From an uncultured Bacilli bacterium (GTDB taxonomy: Bacteria > Bacillota_I > Bacilli_A > RF39 > UBA660), in assembly GCA_947625315.1 (NCBI GenBank), contig CANQOE010000026.1, positions 1 to 10,420 of the forward strand: a stretch of 10,420 bases of DNA, given 5' to 3'. The notes under the pieces were generated by a model. It had not been told where the DNA came from. It searched no databases and worked only from the letters and a program-made list of their open reading frames with translations. Shown in pieces: positions 1-6,698 of the stretch (position 1 is its first letter; the number at the start of each line of letters is the position of its first letter). The position numbers and the translations under genes were made by a program.

Positions 1-1225
1 CTGAATAATCTTTAGCTTCATAAATCATGCTATCTCTTCTTTTTAAAGCTTTATTATACATATCACTTTGAATAGTTGTTAATAATTCTTGTAAAGAAGG
101 TATTAAATTATCTATAGATATTTGAGCTTTCTCTAAAGTATCCCGACGAACTACCGTCATTAAATTATTTTCTAAATCCCGAGGCCCTACTTCAATTCTT
201 AAAGGATAGCCTAAAACTTCACTTTGAGCAAATTTATAACCCGCTGATTTATTAGAATCATCAACTTTATAAGAAATATTTGCTTCTTTTAAATCTTTAG
301 TCAATTTAGTGATAGCTTCATTTACTTCGAAAGTATCTTTTATTGGAATAATTATAACTTTAGTTGGAGCTATCTTCGGTGGTAATACTAAGCCATGGTC
401 ATCTCCATGAACCATGATTAAACTACCAATCATTCTGGTGGTAACACCCCAGCTAGTTTGATAAGGAGTTTCTAGTTTATTATCTTTATTTAAGAAAGTT
501 ATATTAAAAGCTTTAGCAAAACCTTGACCAAAATAATGGCTAGTACCATTTTGAAGAGCAACACCATCATACATCATCGCTTCTAAAGTATAAGAAGCTT
601 CAGCCCCAGCAAATTTTTCTTTTTCAGTTTTTTTACCAATTATTACTGGGATAGCTAAATAATTTCTTTGAAAATCTTCATAGATATGCAACATCTTTAA
701 AGTTTGATTAATGGCTTCTTCTTTGGTTGCATGCATGGTATGACCTTCTTGCCATAATATTTCTCTAGTTCTTAAGAAAGGTCGAGTTGTTTTTTCCCAA
801 CGCACAATGGTACACCACTGATTATAAAGTTTAGGTAAATCACGATAAGATTTAATAATTTTTTTATAATAATCACAAAATAATACCTCACTAGTAGGAC
901 GTATACATAAACGTTCTTCTAACTTTTCTTTACCACCTTGAGTTACCCAAGCTACTTCAGGAGCAAAACCTTCAACATGATCTTTTTCTTGATTTAATAA
1001 ACTTTCGGGGATAAACATGGGCATTTGAACATTTTCAATACCAACTTCTTTCAACATATTATCTTAGACTTTTTGCATTTGTTCCCAAATAGCATAACCT
1101 AGAGGAGCCATGATCATACTGCCTTTAACGGAAGAATAATCAACTAAATTAGCTTTGGTTACAACATCGGTATACCATTTAGCAAAATCGACATCCCGAG
1201 ATGTTATATCTTTTACTTCATTCAT
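1..1225 (-). CDS. proS: Prolyl-tRNA synthetase, eukaryote/archaeal-like type; 3' end outside window; interrupted by in-frame TAA
   Basis: This enzyme charges tRNA-Pro with proline in the cytoplasm. Reading from ATG at 1225, the frame gives 408 codons to the window edge, and family members are about 470-480 residues, so most of the anticodon-binding domain is present and the C-terminal zinc-like domain is missing. Class II signatures are clear: RPTSE at residues 109-113, the RWEKTTRPFLRTREILWQEGH motif 2 region at about 142-162, and HGDDHGLVLPP at 273-283. The YRDLPKLYNQW and WQEGHT segments and the lack of the large editing insertion place it in the eukaryote-like class rather than the E. coli class. 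An ideal SD (AGGAGGT, 1231-1237) sits 5 nt before the ATG and overlaps the stop of the preceding gene, so it is the last visible gene of the nusB operon. No T-box leader is present. Codon 54 is TAA; everything on both sides is perfectly family-like. The alternative of a short gene restarting at ATG 1057 would lose a conserved N-terminal segment. Confidence 0.93.
1064..1066 (-). other. In-frame TAA stop at codon 54 of proS
   Basis: The frame reads QMQKV, stop, DNMLKEVG. Homologues of this class have a hydrophobic residue, usually Leu, between the QK and D-M-K segments. TTA to TAA is a single-base change, at window position 1065. No frame shift occurs, since the same frame is open on both sides (53 codons before, 354 after). 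The sequence alone cannot tell an assembly error from a real nonsense mutation or readthrough. Confidence 0.9.
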
Positions 1226-1230
1226 ATTTT

Positions 1231-1238
1231 ACCTCCTA
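1231..1238 (-). promoter_or_regulatory. Ribosome binding site of proS, overlapping the orf210 stop
   Basis: TAGGAGGT on the minus strand contains both the TAG stop of the upstream gene (1236-1238) and an optimal SD, 5 nt before the proS ATG. This suggests translational coupling. Confidence 0.85.
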
Positions 1239-1859
1239 ATCCTTTTTTCTTACTAAACTTAAAATATCTGTATTGGTAAATATATTGTTTATTTCACTTT
1301 CTAAAGCATTTATAGCTTCATCTTCTTTACTCTTAACTAAAGCTATTTTACTATCTAAAGCCATGATTAAAGCATTTTGATTATTTATTTCAGCTTCTAA
1401 ATCAGGGTGTTTTTCTATAACTAAATCCTTTTTTTGTTCATATGCTCTAATTTCATTTCGTTTTTTAGCAAATTGCTTATCTAGAGGATTTAAATTGTTT
1501 TCTTGATAAGCTTTAATTACTTTGGAAGAAATACTTTTATAACCAATAATTATTGATAAAGCTCCCCATAAAATGCCAGCTAAAGTTATAGATAATATAC
1601 TATTAAAAATTAAGAGAGAGACAAATAGTTCTAAAGCATAACTTAGAATAATAAAAACTTGGGCTCTAATTAATCTAAAAGGAAATTTTTTTAAAGATTC
1701 TAATTTATCTTCTAAAGTTTCTAATTCCGTTTTTAAAAGGTCTAATTGTAAATTATACCATTCAAGAGAATTATTATCTACTTCTAATGCTTTTAAATGC
1801 GTTATAGCTTCTTCTTTTTGATTTTTTAATTCTTGAATTAAACTGGCATATTTATTCAT
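1236..1859 (-). CDS. Coiled-coil protein with membrane hairpin (orf210), between xseB and proS
   Basis: I do not recognise a named family. From ATG at 1859 the product is 207 residues: a charged, heptad-like coiled coil at about 2-60, two closely spaced hydrophobic segments at about 64-86 and 90-108 forming a membrane hairpin, then a second charged helical region at about 120-195. No signal peptide or catalytic motif is visible. With only a short loop between the helices, both coils should lie on the same side, presumably the cytoplasm. A GTG at 1868 is in frame but lies inside the SD, so the ATG is preferred (AAGGTGA, then 5 nt). The ATG overlaps the xseB stop by 8 bp. Architecture, including a Phe-Pro just before the first hydrophobic segment, matches orf236 two genes upstream, so they may be diverged paralogues. 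Function is unknown; position suggests a link to exonuclease VII, but co-transcription may be incidental. Confidence 0.85.
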   Translation of the reverse strand: MNKYASLIQELKNQKEEAITHLKALEVDNNSLEWYNLQLDLLKTELETLEDKLESLKKFPFRLIRAQVFIILSYALELFVSLLIFNSILSITLAGILWGALSIIIGYKSISSKVIKAYQENNLNPLDKQFAKKRNEIRAYEQKKDLVIEKHPDLEAEINNQNALIMALDSKIALVKSKEDEAINALESEINNIFTNTDILSLVRKKD

Positions 1860-2079
1860 CTTTTTCACCTTCTACTTCAAAATCGACAAGCTGTTTATTT
1901 TCATTTAAAATTTTATTGACACTTTTGGTCGCATTATCTAACTTATCTGAACAATATTTAGCTAATTTCATCGCATCTGTATATTTTTCAATGGCTTGGT
2001 CAAGTTCTACATTACCACTTTCTAATTCGTTTACAATGCCCTCTAATTCTTTTAAAGCATCTTCAAAGGATTTTTCCAT
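1852..2079 (-). CDS. xseB: Exodeoxyribonuclease VII small subunit
   Basis: XseB is the small helical subunit that binds several copies per XseA in exonuclease VII, which degrades single-stranded DNA to short oligonucleotides. From ATG at 2079 it is 75 residues, the usual family length. The family core is plain: SFEDALKELEGIVNELESG followed by LDQAIEKYTDAMKLAKYCSDKL. An in-frame GTG at 2088 would add three residues, but it lies within the SD (AGGTGA, 2085-2090), so ATG is preferred. The gene is separated from xseA by orf236, whereas xseA and xseB are normally adjacent. Its 3' end overlaps orf210 by 8 bp, and its start follows the orf236 stop by 9 nt. Confidence 0.95.
   Translation of the reverse strand: MEKSFEDALKELEGIVNELESGNVELDQAIEKYTDAMKLAKYCSDKLDNATKSVNKILNENKQLVDFEVEGEKDE
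1865..1871 (-). promoter_or_regulatory. Ribosome binding site deciding the orf210 start at 1859
   Basis: AAGGTGA lies 5 nt before ATG 1859 and inside the end of xseB. The competing in-frame GTG (1868-1866) is part of this SD and so is an unlikely start. Confidence 0.7.
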
Positions 2080-2084
2080 ATTCT

Positions 2085-2090
2085 TCACCT
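2085..2090 (-). promoter_or_regulatory. Ribosome binding site deciding the xseB start at 2079
   Basis: AGGTGA is spaced 5 nt from ATG 2079 and overlaps the TAG stop of orf236. The in-frame GTG at 2088 is part of the site itself. Confidence 0.7.
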
Positions 2091-2799
2091 ATCTTTCTTT
2101 AATTAATTCTCTTACTTGAGGCATATCTTCTAAAGCACTAATATATGTATCGTTTAAATCAGGTTCTATTTGGGTAATTAACTCTTGAATACGATTTTCA
2201 CGTAAATCTTTTATTTTCATTATTTCGTTTCTTAAAGTTTTATTTTCTTCTTCTAATTTAAGATAATTAGCTTTGGCAATATCAATATTATTTTTTAAAG
2301 CTATTTTTTGTTTTTTACTTTCTAATTTTTCATTTGATAAATCTTGATACTTTCGCTTTACTTCTTCAATATTTTGATTGCTCATAATTTTATGATCCAT
2401 ACTTGTATAATATAAATATTTAATATAACCAATTAAAGTTGTACTTACAAAAAGTGATAAGACACTTAATAATATAGAGATTAAAACAGGAAATTTTAAA
2501 TAACCAAATAGGATATAAAAGCCAAATATTATTATTAAAAATAAACAAATATAAGTAGGAGATTTAAAATCTAACAATATATCTTGAATAATATCTTTTC
2601 TTTTTTGAGGAAATTCTTCAAAAGTAGTAATTATATTTTTTAAATGATGTATATTAATGTTTATTTTCCGAAGATTATTATCTTCTTTAATTAATAAATG
2701 TTGGTTATTAGTTAAGTTTTTTCTTTCTTGGTTTAACATGTGTTCATTTTCTGCTAAGAGTTTTTCTAATTTAGTTAGTAGTATTTGTAGTTTATCCAT
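2089..2799 (-). CDS. Coiled-coil protein with membrane hairpin (orf236), between xseA and xseB
   Basis: I recognise no named family. The 236-residue product has a Lys/Glu/Asn-rich coiled coil at about 2-75, two hydrophobic segments at about 82-100 and 104-127 with a very short loop, and a second coiled coil at about 137-215. No signal peptide, catalytic motif or metal ligands are visible. The start is ATG 2799 with a strong SD (AAGGAGG, 2806-2812, 6 nt away). It overlaps the xseA stop by 8 bp, which predicts translational coupling to xseA. Overall design matches orf210, the gene after xseB, including a Phe-Pro shortly before the first hydrophobic segment. Membrane-tethered scaffolds for the nuclease, or unrelated envelope proteins sharing a promoter, both remain possible. 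Confidence 0.87.
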   Translation of the reverse strand: MDKLQILLTKLEKLLAENEHMLNQERKNLTNNQHLLIKEDNNLRKININIHHLKNIITTFEEFPQKRKDIIQDILLDFKSPTYICLFLIIIFGFYILFGYLKFPVLISILLSVLSLFVSTTLIGYIKYLYYTSMDHKIMSNQNIEEVKRKYQDLSNEKLESKKQKIALKNNIDIAKANYLKLEEENKTLRNEIMKIKDLRENRIQELITQIEPDLNDTYISALEDMPQVRELIKER

Positions 2800-4135
2800 G
2801 ATTAACCTCCTTAACTTCGGCGATAACTTGGCCTTTTAAAAATTGAATATTAAGAGAATCATTAACTTTTAAATCTTGGCTATCTTTAATTAGTTTATTA
2901 TCTTTTTTTACTAAAGAATAACCTTTATCTAAGATACCTAATGGATTTACTAATTTTAAAGTATTTATTAGTAAGTCTTTAAGATAAGTTTTTTTCTCTA
3001 AAATATTAGTGATATTATTATATAATGATTTACTTAAAAATTCAAGCTTTTCTTGAGGTTGCTTTATTAAGTTAAAAGGGTTATTTAAGATATAACTATT
3101 TTTTAAATTAGTTAAGATAAGTTGATAGTTATCTAAGCTTTTATGAATATAATTATTTAAAGAATCAATTAAAGTATCTAGTTTTTGTTCTTTTAATTCA
3201 TAAAGAGTTAAAGGATTTTTTAAAACATAAGTATTTTTTAAAGCTTGTAATTTTAAAGTATTATTATGAAGTTTATTATGAATATTTTCATTTAATCTTA
3301 TTTGAAAAGAATGAAGCACGTTTTTAATTTCAATAGTGGTGGGAACAGCCATTTCCGCGGCACCAGTGGGAGTTGGAGCTCGCATATCGGCAACAAAATC
3401 CGCGATTGTAAAATCAATTTCATGACCAACCGCGCTTATTATAGGTACTCTTGCTTCATATATAGCCCGAGCCACAATTTCTTCGTTAAAAGCCCATAAG
3501 TCTTCAATAGAGCCACCTCCGCGTCCGACAATTAAACAATCAAGATCGTATTTACCACTGTCGGCTTCTTGAATATTTTTAACAATATCTTGCGCTGCAG
3601 ATGCTCCTTGAACTAATGAAGGAAATAAAATTGTTTCACATAAGGGAAATCTTCTTTTAATGGTGGAAATAATATCTTTAATGGCCGCGCCAGTGGGTGC
3701 AGTTACAATTCCAATTCTTTGAGGTATTTTAGGAATAGGCTTTTTATGGTCATCGGCAAATAAGCCTTCTTGAGCAAGTTTTTTCTTTAACTTTTCAAAT
3801 TCAATATAAAGTTCGCCAATGCCATCTACTTCCATTTTATCAACATATATTTGATAGCTTCCTTGAGCAGGATAAGAAGAAATACGACCTTCTACCAAAA
3901 CATTGATACCATCTTCGGGAACAAAATTAATATTCATAGCTTGAGAATAAAACATAACGGCATTAATTCTAGATGTTTCATCTTTTAGGGTAAAATATAA
4001 ATGACCCCGACTATGATTTTTAAAGTTAGAAATTTCCCCTCTTAAATAAACTTTTTTTAAATAAGGATTTTCATCAAACATTAATTTAATATAATTATTT
4101 AAATCACTAATTTTTAAATATTTAATATCATTCAT
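2792..4135 (-). CDS. xseA: Exodeoxyribonuclease VII large subunit
   Basis: This is the catalytic subunit of exonuclease VII, the metal-independent single-strand DNA exonuclease. The 447 residues match the family. An N-terminal OB-fold (about 1-105, with VYLRGEISNFK) binds DNA. The catalytic domain (about 125-310) carries APTGAAIKD (to D154), GRGGGSIEDLWAFNEE (204-219) and SAVGHEIDFTIADFVAD (234-250), followed by RAPTPTGAAE. D154, R205, H238 and D241 correspond to the residues known as essential in the E. coli enzyme. The C-terminal half is a long helical region containing repeats of the form Y-x-L-x-N-P (about 313-415) that carries the XseB-binding sites in the family, and it ends in the conserved GYSLVKK segment (about 416-422). 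The ATG at 4135 has an AAGGAGG SD (4144-4150) 8 nt away. It follows nusB by 30 nt. Confidence 0.98.
   Translation of the reverse strand: MNDIKYLKISDLNNYIKLMFDENPYLKKVYLRGEISNFKNHSRGHLYFTLKDETSRINAVMFYSQAMNINFVPEDGINVLVEGRISSYPAQGSYQIYVDKMEVDGIGELYIEFEKLKKKLAQEGLFADDHKKPIPKIPQRIGIVTAPTGAAIKDIISTIKRRFPLCETILFPSLVQGASAAQDIVKNIQEADSGKYDLDCLIVGRGGGSIEDLWAFNEEIVARAIYEARVPIISAVGHEIDFTIADFVADMRAPTPTGAAEMAVPTTIEIKNVLHSFQIRLNENIHNKLHNNTLKLQALKNTYVLKNPLTLYELKEQKLDTLIDSLNNYIHKSLDNYQLILTNLKNSYILNNPFNLIKQPQEKLEFLSKSLYNNITNILEKKTYLKDLLINTLKLVNPLGILDKGYSLVKKDNKLIKDSQDLKVNDSLNIQFLKGQVIAEVKEVNHG
2806..2812 (-). promoter_or_regulatory. Ribosome binding site of orf236 inside the 3' end of xseA
   Basis: AAGGAGG lies 6 nt before ATG 2799 within xseA coding sequence. 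It is as strong as the sites of the operon's housekeeping genes, so orf236 is probably well translated. Confidence 0.8.
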
Positions 4136-4165
4136 CGTTTGTTCCTCCTTTTATTTAGAAAAATG

Positions 4166-4555
4166 CTATTCTTTTATATATTTATCTAAAATAGCATTAA
4201 TAATTTTACGAACACTTTCATCACTGTATTTTTTAGCTAATTCAACGGCTTCATTTATGACTACAACATGAGGTGTATCAGTATACTTTAATTCATATAA
4301 AGCCATACGGAGAATAGAGGCTCCTAATTTTTCAATGCGGGATATATCCCAATTAACCATTTTACTATTAGCTATGTTATCTAATTCATCTTTGTAAGTT
4401 ATTACCCCATAAACAAGACCACGCACAAAATCATTATCAATAGTTAAATTATCTTTAATTAGATCATCAATATTACATTTAACTTTATTTGTAATCATTA
4501 AATCATATTGATAAAGGATAGTCATAGCTTTTTCTCTTAATTCACTTCTAGACAA
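4166..4555 (-). CDS. nusB: Transcription antitermination protein NusB, probable TTG start
   Basis: NusB binds boxA RNA together with ribosomal protein S10 and supports antitermination, mainly of rRNA operons. With a TTG start at 4555 the product is 129 residues beginning MSRSELREKAM, which matches the short N-terminus typical of NusB. Family segments are visible: REKAMTILYQ near the start, RIEKLGASILRMALYEL in the middle, and the C-terminal VVINEAVELAKKYSDE ... INAILDKY signature. An in-frame GTG at 4564 would add three residues but lies inside the SD AGAGGTGA, making TTG more likely. It is the first gene of an operon with a consensus promoter and a predicted leader of roughly 20 nt. NusB next to xseA is a common arrangement in Firmicutes. 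Confidence 0.95.
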   Translation of the reverse strand: MSRSELREKAMTILYQYDLMITNKVKCNIDDLIKDNLTIDNDFVRGLVYGVITYKDELDNIANSKMVNWDISRIEKLGASILRMALYELKYTDTPHVVVINEAVELAKKYSDESVRKIINAILDKYIKE

Positions 4556-4560
4556 AATAA

Positions 4561-4568
4561 TCACCTCT
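4561..4568 (-). promoter_or_regulatory. Ribosome binding site deciding the nusB TTG start
   Basis: AGAGGTGA is followed by 5 nt and then TTG (4555-4553). The GTG at 4564 is within the SD and cannot readily be used together with it. Confidence 0.7.
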
Positions 4569-4580
4569 AAACATTAATTA

Positions 4581-4609
4581 ATTATATCTTAAATTGTGAA
4601 GTTTCGCAA
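4581..4609 (-). promoter_or_regulatory. Sigma-70-type promoter of the nusB-xseA-orf236-xseB-orf210-proS operon
   Basis: The -35 box TTGCGA (4604-4609) and the perfect -10 box TATAAT (4581-4586) are separated by exactly 17 bp. Transcription should begin near 4574, giving a leader of roughly 20 nt before the nusB SD. The site lies just downstream of a terminator, so it probably starts a new unit. Confidence 0.85.
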
Positions 4610-4621
4610 TCTAAAAAGTAT

Positions 4622-4644
4622 AAAAAAAGAAGTTTTTAACTTCT
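4622..4644 (-). terminator. Rho-independent terminator of the Pro-rich membrane protein gene
   Basis: On the minus strand AGAAGTT, loop AAA, AACTTCT forms a perfect 7-bp stem followed by a run of T. The stem begins inside the TAG stop codon of the upstream gene. The stem is AT-rich and short, but the T tract and position make termination likely. The plus-strand side lacks a T tract, so it acts in one direction. Confidence 0.75.
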
Positions 4645-5518
4645 ATAAAAGATTATCTTCTCTTCTTTTAGGTAAATCCATCTTTTGAGGCATATCCAGT
4701 GGAGGATTAGATGGTCCAGGATAAACTGGATTAGTTGGATTTATTTCATTTATAGGAGTTACTTTAACTTCTTGTTGTTTTTGTTCAATTGAAGTTAAAT
4801 CTTCATTAATAGAACGAGCTATAGCATCAAAATCAATTTGAGGAACTTCTATAGGAGCAACATTATTAATTGGTTCTTGAGGTTTATAATATGTATCAAA
4901 ATTAATTGGTTCTTCAATAATTGGGGTTACCGGAACTTCGGGATTAGCGTTTATATTTAAAGTTGGAGCAACTTCTTGATGAACATCTACAATAGGAGTT
5001 GGAACTTCTTGATTAGTTTTTATAACCGGAGTTGGCATTATATTTGGTTCAACATTAATAGGTTCATTTAAATCAATTTTGGTTGGTTCTATATAAGTTG
5101 GATTTACTTCATTAAATGGTGCAACAGAAGAATTTTGAATTGGTGGAACAGTTGGCATTTCTAAAGGAGTTGGAGTAACAGTAGGTTCTTCAACATCAAA
5201 GTTAAGAGGAGCTACTGGAGCAATAGGATCTACAGGATTTAAGGGAGTAACTGGAGCAATTGGTTCCATTGGAATATTAACATTCATTTCATTTGTTGGA
5301 GTTGGAACTTCTTGAACATTACTTGCTACTTCTAAAGGAGTTGCAACACTAGTATCTTTAAAAGCATTAGCATCTTCCTTTGCTAAATTATTGCGCTTCT
5401 TTTCATCCTTTTTACCAAAAAATAAAACAACTAAAAAAGCTATAACTAAAAAACAGATTACAATAAATAAACCAATACCAAAATTTTCATTGCCATATAA
5501 TTTACTTAAAAATTCCAT
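4643..5518 (-). CDS. Single-pass membrane protein with long Pro/Glu/Asn/Val-rich tail, after ftsZ
   Basis: I recognise no family. The 291 residues contain one strong membrane helix at about 13-34, immediately followed by a Lys-rich stretch (KKDEKKR), which by the positive-inside rule leaves the N-terminus outside and the tail in the cytoplasm. Residues about 60-275 are low-complexity, rich in Pro, Val, Glu, Asn and Thr with repeated VPTP and PI-AP motifs, and are presumably disordered. One possible helical patch is at about 227-251. The C-terminus reads MDLPKRREDNLL. ATG 5518 is preceded by AAAGGTGG about 10 nt away. The gene lies between the ftsZ terminator and its own terminator, so it is probably transcribed alone. 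The layout recalls ZipA (N-out helix, Pro-rich linker), but the ZipA globular FtsZ-binding domain is absent, so a division role is only a position-based guess. Confidence 0.85.
   Translation of the reverse strand: MEFLSKLYGNENFGIGLFIVICFLVIAFLVVLFFGKKDEKKRNNLAKEDANAFKDTSVATPLEVASNVQEVPTPTNEMNVNIPMEPIAPVTPLNPVDPIAPVAPLNFDVEEPTVTPTPLEMPTVPPIQNSSVAPFNEVNPTYIEPTKIDLNEPINVEPNIMPTPVIKTNQEVPTPIVDVHQEVAPTLNINANPEVPVTPIIEEPINFDTYYKPQEPINNVAPIEVPQIDFDAIARSINEDLTSIEQKQQEVKVTPINEINPTNPVYPGPSNPPLDMPQKMDLPKRREDNLL
5192..5263 (-). repeat. Tandem 36-bp repeat coding for PIAPV-x-PLN units
   Basis: Two adjacent 12-codon units within the Pro-rich protein read PIAPVTPLNPVD (86-97) and PIAPVAPLNFDV (98-109). The DNA copies are also similar. 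This marks recent internal duplication in the disordered tail. Confidence 0.75.
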
Positions 5519-5542
5519 TTTTTTAACACCACCTTTTACTCT

Positions 5543-5571
5543 ACTATATACAAGTTTACCATATATATATT
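5543..5571 (-). promoter_or_regulatory. Possible weak promoter of the Pro-rich membrane protein gene
   Basis: A TATAGT -10-like box (5543-5548) is present, but the only hexamer 17 bp upstream is AATATA (5566-5571), a poor -35. A promoter is expected here because a terminator precedes the gene. The region is so AT-rich that the exact site is uncertain. Confidence 0.3.
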
Positions 5572-5582
5572 TTTAAATCAAT

Positions 5583-5610
5583 AAAAAAATGCAACTTTTT
5601 TGCATTTTTT
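5583..5610 (-). terminator. Rho-independent terminator after ftsZ
   Basis: The inverted repeat ATGCAA / TTGCAT (5589-5594 and 5600-5605) with a 5-nt loop is extended by flanking A and T runs to a stem of about 11 bp. On the minus strand it is followed by a T tract, directly after the ftsZ TAA. The plus-strand side also has a T run, so it might work in both directions, though no plus-strand gene approaches it. Confidence 0.8.
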
Positions 5611-6682
5611 AATAATTATCTTTATTTCTTAAAAATGGGGGTAAATCATATTCATTTAAGTTATCTTGTTTAACTTCTTCTCTTCTGCGAGGCATTCTCG
5701 TATCATCGGCAAAAAGCATTTCTTCAGCTTCCCCTTCATTTTCAAAACCAGTAGCAATAACTGTAACAATAACTTCATCAGTTAAATTATCATTTTGAAT
5801 AGCTCCAAAGATAATATTAACATCATTATTGGCCGCATTACGTACAGTTTCAACAGCATCTTCAATTTCAAATAAAGTTAAGTTAGAACCACCAGTAACA
5901 TTGACAATCGCATTAGTAGCACCTTCAATTGTAGCTTCAAGTAAAGAGTTGGCAACTGCTTGTTTAGCCGCCTCAATAGCACGATTTTCGCCAGCATTGC
6001 AGCCTATACCAATAATGGCAGTACCACTTTTTTGCATAACAGTTTTAACATCGGCAAAATCAAGGTTAATAATACCTGTAACAGCAATTAAATCGGAAAT
6101 AGATTGAACACCTCGATGTAAGACATTATCTACTTCTTTGAAAGCATCTTTGAAAGATGTATTACGATCAATTATATCTCTTAATTTATCATTTGGAATA
6201 ACAATTAAAGTATCAACATGTTTTTTTAATTCTTCTAAACCTAATAAAGCATTTTCCATTCTTTTTTTGCCTTCAAAACGAAATGGCTTAGTAACAATAC
6301 CAACAGTTAAAGCACCAGATTCTTGAGCAATTTCGGCAATAACAGGAGCAGCGCCAGTTCCTGTTCCACCACCCATACCACAGGCTACAAATACCATATC
6401 GGCACCTTTAATCGCGGCTTCTAAATCAGCTTTAGATTCAATCGCGGCCGCTCTACCAATTTCGGGATTAGCTCCAGCCCCTAAACCTTCAGTAATAGTA
6501 GCTCCTATTTGAATTTTATTTTCACAACGAGAGGCATTTAATACTTGTAAATCAGTATTAACAACAATGAATTCAACGCCTTTAACGCCTTCTTCAATCA
6601 TTCGATTAACTGCATTGTTGCCGCCCCCACCAACACCGATTACTTTAATTCTTGCTATTTGATCCATTTCTAAACCATTCAT
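5609..6682 (-). CDS. ftsZ: Cell division GTPase FtsZ
   Basis: FtsZ is the tubulin-like GTPase that polymerises into the cytokinetic Z ring. From ATG 6682 it has 357 residues. The GTP-binding domain shows VGGGGNNAVNRM (17-28), NTDLQ (42-46) and the tubulin signature GGGTGTG (104-110). The T7 loop that completes the active site of the next subunit is NLDFADV (206-212), with D208 and D211 present. The disordered linker is short (about 317-344). The C-terminal peptide EYDLPPFLRNKD (344-355) is the binding site used by FtsA and other partners. A GTG at 6691 is in frame, but the SD AAGGAG (6693-6698) leaves only 1 nt to it against 10 nt to ATG 6682, so the ATG is preferred. The gene follows ftsA by 14 nt, and the SD overlaps the ftsA stop. 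Confidence 0.99.
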   Translation of the reverse strand: MNGLEMDQIARIKVIGVGGGGNNAVNRMIEEGVKGVEFIVVNTDLQVLNASRCENKIQIGATITEGLGAGANPEIGRAAAIESKADLEAAIKGADMVFVACGMGGGTGTGAAPVIAEIAQESGALTVGIVTKPFRFEGKKRMENALLGLEELKKHVDTLIVIPNDKLRDIIDRNTSFKDAFKEVDNVLHRGVQSISDLIAVTGIINLDFADVKTVMQKSGTAIIGIGCNAGENRAIEAAKQAVANSLLEATIEGATNAIVNVTGGSNLTLFEIEDAVETVRNAANNDVNIIFGAIQNDNLTDEVIVTVIATGFENEGEAEEMLFADDTRMPRRREEVKQDNLNEYDLPPFLRNKDNY

Positions 6683-6692
6683 CTTTTTCACT

Positions 6693-6698
6693 CTCCTT
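6693..6698 (-). promoter_or_regulatory. Ribosome binding site deciding the ftsZ start at 6682
   Basis: AAGGAG overlaps the ftsA TAA stop (6697-6699). Spacing is 1 nt to GTG 6691 and 10 nt to ATG 6682, so only the ATG is workable. Confidence 0.75.

Noticed and set aside
4549..4575. Eight-codon leader peptide ATG...TAG overlapping the nusB start
   Set aside because: Its ATG lies at the predicted transcript start with no SD of its own, and no attenuator-like hairpins follow.
4995..5315. Two 18-bp identical copies of a sequence (4995-5012 and 5298-5315) as possible recombination or attachment sites
   Set aside because: Both encode the same QEVPTP protein motif in the same frame, so they are coding repeats of the Pro-rich tail.
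5829..6326. Two plus-strand open frames opposite ftsZ
   Set aside because: Both are antisense shadows of a highly conserved gene.
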